Below, one piece after another: positions 34,166 to 45,195 of a stretch of 64,000 nt of DNA (the first letter of the stretch is position 1; each line of letters opens with the position of its first letter). The notes beneath the pieces were generated by a model. The model saw only the letters and a list, made by a program, of their open reading frames with translations, was not told where the DNA came from and ran no database searches. The stretch is from Cordia subcordata (taxonomy: Eukaryota > Streptophyta > Magnoliopsida > Boraginales > Cordiaceae): contig JAPTOF010000017.1 in the NCBI GenBank assembly GCA_028554755.1, positions 9,424,001 through 9,488,000 on the forward strand. The letters are read 5' to 3'. The position numbers and the translations under genes were made by a program.

Positions 34166-35527
34166 ACAACTGTAGAAAACGAAACTCCACCGGCTAAAAG
34201 ACCAATCAATGTAGGTTAGAGAGGGGGCAAACTTTAGTGATAAGAGACTACCACATCTAACTTACATTGATAATGAAAGAAATCACATAGAATTTTCCTC
34301 TTGTGGTCACCTATCTATCAGCTAGGAGAGTGTCATAAAAAGAACTATATTCCCCTGCATTCTTGACCTAGCATAATGCAGTATAAGTACTCTCACTCGT
34401 GCCTAATGCAACTAGCTATAGTACCCCAAAAATGAGTGCTTATGGCTTATGTCATAAGCACTTGTCGTCTTCCTTGCCGACTCAGAAGTGGACGAACCCT
34501 CTTGTCACTTTCAATAAAAATAAACTTTTGATCAGTGGCTTTTGTTTTAATTTCAGTTTAAAGTTTGCTGGTGTGTCTTTTGTCCTTTGGGCATAATGCA
34601 TATTGTTTTCTCACCTCTACGTGTGGAGACGCTGCAACCAATCTAGAAGTGCCCCCACAAATCCTTTTGGTAGGAAGGGCTACCCCCCACACTCTAATAA
34701 TCAAAACCCTCTTTTCTTTATCTGATTGGACGATTCCTGGGGCCAATCTAGAAATATCTTTTTGCCCTTTTATGCTTTTGAAGGTGACCAAAGGTTAGCA
34801 TTAATACATTCCCATTTTGCTATGTCACCTCTCGAAGTGACACGTTAAGAAATTACAATAATTGGGTGTTATAATATAGGCCCCCCCCCCTCCCCCGCCA
34901 ATTATTGGGTAGGAGGACTCACAATTCTCTGTAATTAGTTATAAGTTTTGCTTTGAGTTAACATATTCTCAATTTATATTAGGCTTATAAGTTTCGCCTT
35001 GAATTAGTATATTCTTAAGTTATATTAGGTTTGAAATTAATATTTATCAAGACAAGAGTGATTAAAGAAAAGCTCCCCCTCCCCCTCCCAATAAGTACGC
35101 TTTTCGATATTTGAACTTACGCTATCTTTACGAGAGTATTGAGGCCACTATTACCTCAACCAATGAATTGTTGTAGTTATAAGTTTTGGCTCTAATTAAA
35201 AAGTATATATAAGTTTGGCACAATTTATGCTTTTTAATTGTGAGTTGATTGGATCTTAATTAGGTTGAAGTATACGTTAGAATGTGCTTCTGTATAATAA
35301 GATCTATAAATTTAGTGTAATTTAATGTGATTCTTTATAGAGGATAATTTCTTTATTATGAAAAGGATTATATGCCAAAAATCTCCTCTTATGTTTGCAT
35401 TAGGTTTGTATTTCGGTCTCATTTCATATGTACCATTGATTATATTACTTTATTGTAGCACACAGTAGTAGTTTTTAACAAGTAGTTGAACAGAGGGAAG
35501 CTTTTACATTCGCCTATATCAACGGAT
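34166..35527. other. intergenic DNA, nothing recognised
   Basis: Two opposed open frames at 34558-34798 share the same DNA and have no domain signature. C-rich runs at 34880-34896 and 35076-35088. Confidence 0.5.
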
Positions 35528-35528
35528 T

Positions 35529-35811
35529 AGGATTCTTTCTTAAATTCTATTTGGTTCCAACCTTATAATTTAAAATCTCAATTATGTATTTTATTCTTAA
35601 AATATTAACAAATGTTGACTATTGATTTAAATATATTTCTTTTTGCAAAAAATTATTTTTCGTTCTCATCTTCTTACTCTTCTTTCCAGCCATTGCAAAC
35701 TTTTTTATTTAAATTAATGTTGATAATTTATTGATATTTTAAGAATAAAATAATGGTTAAGATTTTAAGTTAGAGAGGCTAAGACCAAATAAAAGTTAGA
35801 AAAGGATCCTC
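35529..35811. mobile_element. MITE with long inverted repeats
   Basis: About 283 bp. The left 'aggattctttcttaaattct' is mirrored by the right read backwards 'aggatccttttctaactttt', and pairing continues inward through 'atttggt', 'cttaaaatc' and 'attttattcttaaaatat' for about 100 bp. The loop holds poly-T and 'cgttctcatcttctt'. The whole element could fold into a hairpin. Target duplication uncertain. Confidence 0.65.
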
Positions 35812-38748
35812 GTCCTATATAAACATCCAACGAACACATGGAGAGAGTATATACATGTGAGACTTACTCCCGTATTTTACAGGTGATATTATTCTGACTT
35901 AAGAATTTCCATAAAAGAATAATAGGAGAGAAAAGTTTGCTCCACCGTAAAATATTAGATCAATCGAGTCAATTGATGTATTGTAATATTTTAAACGTTG
36001 CAAATAAGTTGATATCAGCATTAACACATGAAAATAGAGTATTTATTGCATAACATTTCGTCAGCACCACATATGCAAATATTACGATTGGAAATATTAA
36101 ATAAATAATGTGTTTATTTGAACAAAGTGCACTCCAGGCATCAGTGAAGATATATCAAGTGACAAGATGAATAAATAAATTCTTAATAAAGTGATTGGAC
36201 TCGAGTCCTCACACCATCTTTTTAAAAAGAAAATATATTTAATTTATTTACTATGCTCATTAGCATCATTATCTTTACATTGTAATTGAGGTTAAGAAAG
36301 ATCTTGTTAAGATACCTAGTGTTAAAAAAAAAATCAGCAAATACATTGGCTGATTGGGTTACTTATCGAGTTAGTTGAGATAATTACATACCTCAAGATT
36401 GGTTATAAAACTTATTTATTGCTCTTATTTAATTTCTTTTAACTTACCCTATTTTTGGAGTAGGATAATGTATCTTTTCTTGATCAATACCGATTACATT
36501 TCATTTTTTGACCCAAAAAAAAAAATAAAGATACTATTATTGTAAAATTTCCAAACTTGAATTTGCTTGTATGATATTAAGAAATTAATGAGGGCAGGGC
36601 ACTTCTAGAATCTACTCAATTCGTGTGCTCCAAGTGAAAAGTAAGGTGCTTGATTTGAGGAACAAAAGATAGTATGTGGTGTGAGATTATATGTGGATAT
36701 AATTGCATAGAAGTTGGAGGCAACAAGATGTCGTCTTGGCCCAATGCCTAACTTTTGGCAAATAGAGATCCAACCCAATTAATAAATTCCATAATGCTGC
36801 TCACTACAGTGTGATATGGGCCTATAATAAAATCTAGTTCCATTATAAGCCCATTGAAACTTGCCATTAACTGGCTTTTCGTGAGATGTTCTCTATGCTA
36901 TCTTCGAAAGCATCATTAATTCTATTTATTTATTCTGTTTTTTATCAGTTAATCTTAATTAGCATCTACGGATAAACAAAGCCAAATTTGCTATATAGTT
37001 TCATTAATGTCTACAAGATCAAACTATAATCTCCATAATTCTTAGCATGTGAGATACGTTGTTCCAAGTAATAAAACGATTATCTTAACCATGCACAAAT
37101 TAGAATTAATCCTCATGACTTATTCATTTAACAAGTCAAAATATTTATCCAACGGTTTTAGTCTTTTACTATAGAGTCTCAACCTCTCACGAACATGCAT
37201 GGAAAACAAGTTTTTTTTCCCCCCTAATTCGAGGCCACTTGCAAAATGGGGGCAAAATAAAATGTATACAAAAGCCCGTTCTATTTTGAATGGATGAAAG
37301 AAAAAGACATGCAAATAATCCTACAATTAGATCCAATCTTATTTCACGAGTTGTAAACTACAGAATATTTCAATTCCATTACACCCTATTCTAATTAATT
37401 GTTTTCGCCCATTTCTATTGACATTAAGAAAAGTATCTTAGTGTGTGGCTTTGGAGATTGACTCCACTAAAACCAAGCTAATAGTCTATTGGGTCAAATT
37501 AAAGTGAGACATCATATCTTTCCAAACTTTGGAGGGGAATTTAGAACATATTATTATTATGTTAAAATTAAAAGGTATTACTTCGAGTGATCTCATTTTA
37601 TGTTTTTAACTGAACTCTGCAAATAGGTAAAAGAATCGAAAGATAAGACTATTTTAATTCTTAAATGATCCATCTAAAATTAAAAATGGCCCAGTGGTCA
37701 GCATAGTATTAATTATGGATGAATAGCTAGTGATAAGTAACTAAAAAGGAGTAGAACTTTCTTGCAAAGCGAGGTTGAATGGAATATCTTCCTTTACTTT
37801 TTATTAGCATATTTTTGGTTTCTTAAAACTTACAAAAGTTAATCAACAGCTTATTACTCTGTTGAATGGATATGAAGATGTACTTTTCTATCAAACAATA
37901 GACAGGTCTTATTTCTAATAACATAGGAAATATGATCAAAGAAATTAAAGGCCAACTTTTGTGGATAAATCTTTTCGAATATTATTATGTCTAATTGAGA
38001 ATTAACGCTCGACTTGTATATATTAATCAAAGAGTTCTCTTGTGTTATATAAATCTTTTTTCTCTGTTTCTTTTTCTATCTTTTGAGTTCGTAATTATCG
38101 AGTCTTTATTCTCATCAATAAAATTTACTTAACAAAAGAAAAAGTTGGCAGGATATATACAGTTTATCTTATATTGGGAAGGATACATACTAGTGATATA
38201 GACTGCGAGAAGCCCTTAAGTATATTCTGACCTCTTGATAAGATACCCTTCTTATCTTTTGAGACAAAAACACTACTATCCTAATTTCCAATATTTTTAT
38301 TTTTTATTTTTTGTGTTTCTGTATGAGAGAAGTTTTGTCAACTAGTTCTAGTTCGTTCTGTTCAGAGAAACAATTGTACCTTTAACCGACTGAAAAAGCA
38401 AATACTCCACAAGCTTTTGTCGATGAAGAATATTTTATACTTTTAAGCTTCTATTTTTGCATATGATTCTCTCAAATTTTCAAGTGAATCTCGTGTCATT
38501 TAAGAAATAGAAAAGTGCACAATAAGCTTTATTCTTCATATCACTTCACCTGAGAAGAAAATGAAAAGAGATTCTGTTTTTTGCAGATTAAAGAATCATT
38601 AAAAGATTGGAATTATATGTGCCAAATGCTCGAAACGTCTATACTGTTCTTTATTCTTTTATTTGTCTTATATAAAATTGTCGACTCGCAAAACTAGTAT
38701 CCTACACTTATAATAAAACTACTAGAGCTTCAAATTGGATATTTTATA
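35812..38748. other. intergenic DNA, nothing recognised
   Basis: AT-rich, with A runs (36330, 36519) that may mark retroposed tails. No coding region with a recognisable product. Confidence 0.5.
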
Positions 38749-39128
38749 ATGATTAATAAGTTATTACTTGTCCTCTTTAAATTCATATATATCTTCCACG
38801 GTCCAATTGACAAACCAAGGAGTAAGCAGCATACACAAGAAAGTCAGTTCGCACTTAGTTCGAGGCATACATGTTTGCAAAGAGAAAAAACTATGCTTTT
38901 TATAACTTTGTCCTTATGTTATGGAAGATATAGAGTATGCAGCCCTCCTTGGGCTTTCTGCCATCAGGCATTTTGTTTGTCACAAAACTTGCAGCCAACA
39001 GGATTCATGTCCAGTTTAGCAGGAACAAGACTCCAGTTTTCGGGTCTGGTCCAATCCCTCTTCTGTCTGATGGCAATTGGGAATATTTTACTAGTGAAGT
39101 AAGCAACAAAGAGATGTCATTAATTTAA
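38749..39128 (+). other. unrecognised open stretch, possibly a gene fragment
   Basis: Two overlapping plus frames (38749-39102 and 38937-39128) lie in a patch less AT-rich than its surroundings. The second reads FVTKLAANRIHVQFSRN and GSGPIPLLSDGNWEYF, which has protein-like composition but matches no family I recognise. No start context, splice partner or promoter is clear. Confidence 0.2.
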
Positions 39129-39943
39129 TTAAAAAGACACACTTCTATTTTCTCGCCATATGTGGGACGTTACAACAATCTCCAGCCATGGCTATTAGTT
39201 ATTTGATTAAGGATTCCACATGTGGTCAAGGGCATAATCAGAAACTTCATTTAATGGGTCAAGTAGGTAGAATTGCCGGGGCTAAATCCTTATTTATTTT
39301 CAACTTTAAAATACTCAAAGAAAAACACACATAATTTAGAATAAGTAATCCAAACTAATTACTCCGGATAAATGGGTACTGCAAATGTCGAAGTATGGTT
39401 CACAAATTTTTCCATGTCTACAGTTAGATTGGATCACTGGTTATAAGAGTGATCTCTAAATCAACCTCTAAATACTAATACAAATTTTAATCATAGCATG
39501 AAACAGCGATATGTCATCACAAAGCTTTCCTCATAACGCCTAAACATTGAATTGGAAAACTTATACTACCTCCATCCTACAAAGATAAGCTTGTAATTCT
39601 TTTTCGCTTGACTCAAATTATAGTCTCGTTTCTTCTTTTTTCCTCTAAATAATAACTAACTTATTGATTTTCTTATATATCCTAATCTAATGTGCATATA
39701 TCTATCAACAAATATGCATTATTAATGAATCCCCACTAATATAATTAACATGAGTCATCTAATATCTATGGAGGGATACATTATAGAAGAAGACAAGAAA
39801 AATGTCACTTACTTTATTAACTTGTCTTTTTAAACCATGAAAATGAAAATAGGCCCATATTTAAAGGACACACGTGATATATTTTTCTTAACCCATTTCT
39901 GAAAAAGCAATCTTAAAAGAGTCAAAAAAAAAAAAAAAAAAAA

Positions 39944-40213
39944 ATGGAAGAATCACTAGGAATTGAAGTAGGAAGCCAACACGAAACTTCTGCTAAGCAT
40001 TTTGCCCGCATATTCATTGATACTATTTCACAGATTGAGACTCTTGACGAGAAGAACTTGGCAAAGTTGAATACAATTTCTGATGACGTGTTTCATCTTT
40101 CAAATCAGCATATCTCCTCTATTGTTTCTATTGATAATTCCAAAATTATCGCCTTATATATTTTCCCTTATTTTCATTTGCCTCTTCAGACCTGTAGAAA
40201 GTTGTCAAATTAA
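39944..40213 (+). other. unrecognised 89-aa open frame, possible small gene or fragment
   Basis: An ATG directly after a 22-base A run opens a frame whose first 65 residues (MEESLGIEVGSQHETSAKHF... through ...SIDNSK) have balanced, coding-like composition. It then fades into hydrophobic AT-rich text. Another open piece at 41177-41392 with a Cys-rich end (CSFCDDYFC) could be a later exon, ending at a 'cag/gtgaat' donor-like site. The product is not recognised. The poly-A before the ATG might instead be an unrelated tail. Confidence 0.25.
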
Positions 40214-41176
40214 TATATATTGACTTTTCATAGGTCGGTGAGGGCATATGTTGAATACTGGTCTTTTGCTTTTTAGTTTTTGTCTTATGCTCTTCAATAG
40301 CATCGTACTTCTTATAATTTTTCATAAATATATTTGTAATCTTTTTTTGATTTTTAAAAGTATTGTATTAATTAATTGGAATTTACAAATGACCAAAATT
40401 TTAAGGGGCACCCTATTTATTTTAGAAGCACAATGAGAGTAATATAAACTTTTTAAATTTCAAAGATGGTAGGGCGCTATCTATACTATTGTATATAATA
40501 GACTCCGTTGCATATAATTTTGTCAAGTAGTTCTGCCAATTTCATACCACGTGTATACTGTCTACTTAATTGTTTAAAATAAGTTTCTACTGTATTTATT
40601 CTCCAAATTAATATATAGACATCACAAGTATGTTGCGTAAATTATATAATCAACTAAATCATTTATTTGTTACTCAATTCAATTTCTTCCCTTTTCCTAC
40701 ACTAAAAAATCTTTCTTTTTTCTTCTCCATATATTATTTACACTTAATCACTAACATAAAATCATGGTTAAATTATTATTTTGGTATTATATTTAAGCTC
40801 CTACATTCCAATCTTATTCATAGCAGCACATATTCGCTTCCTTTTTGTTTTAATAATTGCAATTCGATCATTTTTTTTATTACCACAATTTCTCTGTAAT
40901 TTCAAATTGTTATATCTTGCAAATTTTAAATTTGTGCATATGTAAGGAAATCACATATATGTGTATTATTATTATTTAATCTATTAAAAATAGTTCATAT
41001 AATTTGTTTGAAACATTTAAATGTATAAAAAACTAAACCTTTATAATATATCAACCTACATATATCACATCCCGTGCAATCGCATGAGTTACATACTAGT
41101 TTATTCTATTTAAGAAATAGTTATTTTTTTTTAAAAAGACCCCGCAAGGAATGGTTACATATAACTCAGAAGACAA
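40214..41176. other. AT-rich DNA, nothing recognised
   Basis: Very AT-rich. If the flanking open frames belong to one gene this would be intron, but no evidence decides it. Confidence 0.4.
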
Positions 41177-41392
41177 GTGCGCAATATTTTTAGTCTTAAC
41201 AATCTCAAATTTGAAATTGACGTTTCCAGACATTCTCTATTGAGAAGAGTTGACGGATTGAACTCTGTTATTAGATCTAGTTTAAGGTACAAGTTCTCAT
41301 GTTCTTTTTGTGATGATTATTTTTGTGTAGATTACATATATGATGAAGAAAATTCATGCAAGAGCAGTCAACAGGTGAATACTAACCACTAA
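41177..41392 (+). other. unrecognised 71-aa open frame
   Basis: Reads NLKFEIDVSRHSLLRRVDGL and YKFSCSFCDDYFCVDYIYDE. It is protein-like with a Cys cluster but no family I recognise. A donor-like 'cag/gtgaat' lies near its end (about 41370). See the open frame at 39944 for a possible partner. Confidence 0.22.
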
Positions 41393-41595
41393 TAATTTTC
41401 CTATTTTGTCAACTTGTGTGCCATATACAGTTGTGGACTAGTTTGTGATCTAGAAGCAAAAACCGTTTCAGGACTTGAGAAGACGTCTCTAATATGTGAA
41501 GGAAAATGTTTGAGAGAACGAAAAGAAAACATTACAACTTATCTATCACATCAATGGAAAGAGAAGATCATGCATGAAATGTCTCATGCACTGAC

Positions 41596-42219
41596 AGGGG
41601 CTGCTCCATAAATGCGGGGGCCTAAAATTAAAATTTAATATGAGGCCTTTCATATATTTTATTTAAAATTTATTTTTAAAATTTTTTGGGATGTAAAGTT
41701 GCTAATAAATTTTTATAATCAAAATTTTCAAATATTTTTTTAATTGACATTATAGCTAATCCATTTAGTCTTTCTTGAGACATTGTTGATTTTAGGTAAT
41801 TTTTTTAATCAATTTTAACTTTAAAAAACTTCTTTCTGTTGATGTAACAATTACTAGAATCGTTAACATTATTCTATAGGTAATATATGCATTTCGAAAA
41901 GAATCAAGTTTTTTTTAAGTTTTGAATAACTAGATTTATATTTTTTACTTGAAATTTTTAAATTCTAATAAATTACAAAAAGTAAATATACCTAAACAAA
42001 AATAAAATACACCTATAAATTACAAAAGTTAAATATACCTACAAAAATATAAAATGTACCTAAAAAATATAAATTAAAACATATAAAATAAAAATAGTTA
42101 AGGTTAAAAAAATAGCACTCGACAATGAAAGTTTGCTTGTGAAAGAATTACTTCTCATAAATCGTCCAATGAACGATCATGTGATTGCTCAACAAGAAAA
42201 AAATTGATTGGGATAAATG

Positions 42220-42254
<35 letters not shown>

Positions 42255-42609
42255 ATATATAAAATAAGAATTTTTAAAAAAGTCAATGTACTCATTTAAT
42301 AAGGAACTAACTGTTGATGATAGAGGGATAATTGGAGAAAAAGTAGAGACTATGGAGAATTAATTGTGTAAAGTTTTTTATTGGATCAATTATTAAGTGA
42401 GGGATGAGATATATTAGTCACCAGTAGGTCCTTTTTTGTTGTTTTTTTTTTTTGTTAAGAAAGTAAAATTGATATAATTTGAAATAAAAATAACATAATT
42501 TTATTTTTTTCTATTAATTATCTATATATCTATATTCAAATTGGGGGCCTAATATTTTGTGGGCCTTAAAGCCCTTGCTTTACCCACTTTATCCTTAAGC
42601 GACCCCTTT
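41596..42609. mobile_element. non-autonomous hAT-like element
   Basis: About 1.0 kb. The left end 'aggggctgctccataaatgc' and right end read backwards 'aaaggggtcgcttaaggata' are a short imperfect inverted repeat of the CAGGG(G/C) type. 'gggggcctaa' also occurs near both ends in inverted orientation. The flanking 8-mers GCACTGAC (41588-41595) and GCATTGAC (42610-42617) differ at one base, fitting the 8-bp duplication of hAT elements. AT-rich interior with no coding region. Confidence 0.65.
42222..42256. repeat. (AT)n(GT)n microsatellite
   Basis: A run of TA units followed by TG units inside the hAT-like element. Confidence 0.9.
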
Positions 42610-42794
42610 GCATTGACAAATTAAATTAAATCTGAATATTTCCTAATATGCACTTATGAATATAATTATTTATAGTTTGTTATCAATTTTAAATTAGAAA
42701 ATAAAAATCAAAGTATTTCGATTCCAACCTTCTTTATCTTTTGAAGAGAAAATAACTTTTGTGTACATATAAAATTATATTTTACTAATAAATT

Positions 42795-42965
42795 GTTAGT
42801 TGAGGTAGTAGCGATCTCACTCCCGGAAAAAGGAGAATATAAGTTCAAATCCTAAGAAGCACACTTGTTGTGATGACTTTTCCTTAATTGCTCCTAATAC
42901 GATAGAGATTAGCCTCAAGTCCAATGTGGTTTGAGAACACTTAATTCATAGCCAAAAAAAAATCT
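42795..42965 (+). mobile_element. probable SINE
   Basis: A-box-like 'tagttgaggtagtagcg', B-box-like 'aagttcaaatcct' about 45 bp downstream, a unique body and a terminal run of nine A. Length about 170 bp fits plant tRNA SINEs. A target duplication was not identified. Confidence 0.6.
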
Positions 42966-43660
42966 ATTTTTTTATATATAAGAAATAATATATAACAATA
43001 CTGACTTCGTAGCAATGCATAGAACATATCGTAGTCGTGCGTTTCTATTGGTTCATTGATTGATTGTCAAGACAGAAAACCACTCTCTGTAGCATGAAAA
43101 GGTGATCAGAAAAAATAAATTAATTAATAAATATTTGAATTAATTTTAAAAATAAATTTAAAAATTTTAATTATAACCTTTTTCAAAATTAAAAATTTTA
43201 CTCTTAAAAGATATTTTTTTAAAAAATTATATACAAAGATTATATTTTTTAAAAGTCAATTCAATCCAACCATTCAAAAATGACAAGAGAGAGCCTCATG
43301 TCATGTTCTCGTCCCGGGCACAGCGATCAGGTGACGGATTTATAATATATTTATTATAAAAATTAAGTTTAACCAAGCAGCCTGGCCCAAGTGTATGTGC
43401 AAAACAAATGTAATGAAGAAATAATATTTGTTCAACTCCCCAACATAAACTTACATATACATTAAAAAAAAAAGAGAGAGAGAGAGAGAGGGAGAGAGAG
43501 CGAGAGAGATTTTCGTGCTATTACAACAATATTTATTGGCTGCTGTTTCCAAAAAAAGAACCAAAAAAAAAAAAGAGAAAGCACTATATATACACACACA
43601 CTACATGTCTTTATTTCACGAGTGTTCCTCCACCAAAATGGCAACTAAGACGTCATTTTT
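42966..43660. other. intergenic DNA with (GA)n
   Basis: Contains a GA-rich microsatellite at 43472-43509 and A runs at 43464 and 43560. No gene seen. Confidence 0.5.
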
Positions 43661-43661
43661 A

Positions 43662-43924
43662 TTAGTGAGAGAGCCAGAATTTTGACATAGCGGGAGACAT
43701 ATTAAGTTCTTTTTTACTCAAAAGAATTAATTAAAAAATTGTAATAAAATATCATATATACAAATGCACATATATATTTCTTTTGAGTTAAGGGGGGCAA
43801 AATACACATATAAACTTATTTCTTGGTAAATTATAAAAATCTTTTGTGATTTTTTTGGGCTTGGGGGGAGGGCGGGGGGGGGGGGGGGCTGCCCCTACTT
43901 GGCCCCCAAGCTCCACCACTGACT
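43662..43924. mobile_element. hAT-like MITE of the 'gccagaattttgac' type
   Basis: Left 'agtgagagagccagaatttt' and right read backwards 'agtggtggagcttgggggcc' pair loosely. Such 'gagccagaattttgac...gccccc' elements are common in dicot genomes. A 15-base G run is inside (43874-43888). Borders are approximate. Confidence 0.45.
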
Positions 43925-43929
43925 TTTAT

Positions 43930-44432
43930 CAATAATGGTGAATCTAGAAAAAAAAATTTTAAAGTCAAGATCAAACGAAAAAAAGATAAATTTTGATAGA
44001 ACTTACGAAATAGATAGGACATAAAATGATTAAATTTTTAAGAAGCAGAAGCAATTTTACATAGTTGAAATCTAATTTGAACGTGAAAAAAGTAAAAAAG
44101 AAAATTGTATTTCGTTTGTTTTGTTTAATAATATAAGGCCTTGGAATGGTTGTCAAATATGAGTTTTTGTATATACTTTTATTTTTAATAAGTAAATATT
44201 AGGAAACAAAATGAGATAAGGTTGTCATAAAATAAGAGTTGTTTTATATTCTTTTTTTTAAGTTATTTTTTAAGGAAAGACTAGAGTTTGATGATGTAAG
44301 TCATTGGGAATTGTGAATTTAATGTCCGTGTTATCCTTAGTTATTTGAAATTTTTACAAACAACTAGGGTCACTTGACCCCACTCGCCCCTTCCCCAACA
44401 ATTTGTTCACCAGCTAGATCCATCACTAAATA
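43930..44432. mobile_element. second, adjacent hAT-like element
   Basis: Left 'aataatggtgaatctag' is mirrored by right read backwards 'tagtgatggatctagctgg'. About 500 bp, AT-rich inside, non-coding. It abuts the previous MITE, so one may have landed next to or in a relative. Confidence 0.4.
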
Positions 44433-45060
44433 TCAATGCAAATTATTTCTTAATCTACTTCCTAAAGGTGCCCACTAAAAAGATGAAAACAAATGCATCT
44501 ATATACATAATTATGATTTTTCTCTGCAAAAGTATTTAATTTTTCAAAATCAATAAATTCGACACAATAATTGAGAAAATGCCAAGAATAACACGATGAT
44601 TTACTAATCATCCTGTTATCTATGCTTCCAGATAGTTGATTATATATGCTTTCCCTTCAAGGTTCTCGTCAAATGTTCAATTACTATTTTGACATAAATC
44701 TTATCTTTCTATCTATATACATTCGTGCATAAAGCTGATTACATTTATTTTTTTCATATGGATAGGCATAAAATACATGCGACACTAAGCCAAAAAGAAA
44801 AAGAAACATGAACAAAAACTCTATTTCCCACTTTCTGTTTGGAAGCTTTGGTGAAAAGTTGCAACTTCATCATGTCTTGCTCATCCTTCTTATCTTCCAA
44901 TATCAATTTCACATGTGAAAAAAATATTTAAAAATTACTTTTTTATAGATTTACTTCATATGCTCTATTTTGGTGGCTAAATCGAAATATTTTGGCAAAA
45001 AAATATATATATCATTAAATAATCCTATTAATTACCGAGAAAAAAAGAAAAAGATCAAAA
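44433..45060. other. intergenic DNA, nothing recognised
   Basis: AT-rich, no supported feature. Confidence 0.5.
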
Positions 45061-45064
45061 GTTT

Positions 45065-45195
45065 CAATATATCCTTAGTTCAAGTGGCTGAAACTACTTC
45101 CCCCTTCTACGAAGAATGATGGCCAAAGTTTGAATCACATGAAGGGCGAGAGATTGATTCAGCGGTGAGGAGAAAAAGAAATGCTACTGCCACGA
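45065..45195 (+). mobile_element. possible SINE
   Basis: A-box-like 'tagttcaagtggctgaaac' (about 45078) and B-box-like 'aaagtttgaatcac' (about 45126) lie in the right order and spacing for a Pol III promoter. The tail is weak (a purine run 'gaggagaaaaagaaa') and there is no duplication. Confidence 0.45.

Noticed and set aside
34558..34798. Two opposed frames of similar length
   Set aside because: Same DNA on both strands, no family signature, no promoter or splice support.
38937..39128. Organelle-derived insertion
   Set aside because: Text does not match any chloroplast or mitochondrial gene I can recognise; kept only as an unrecognised open stretch.
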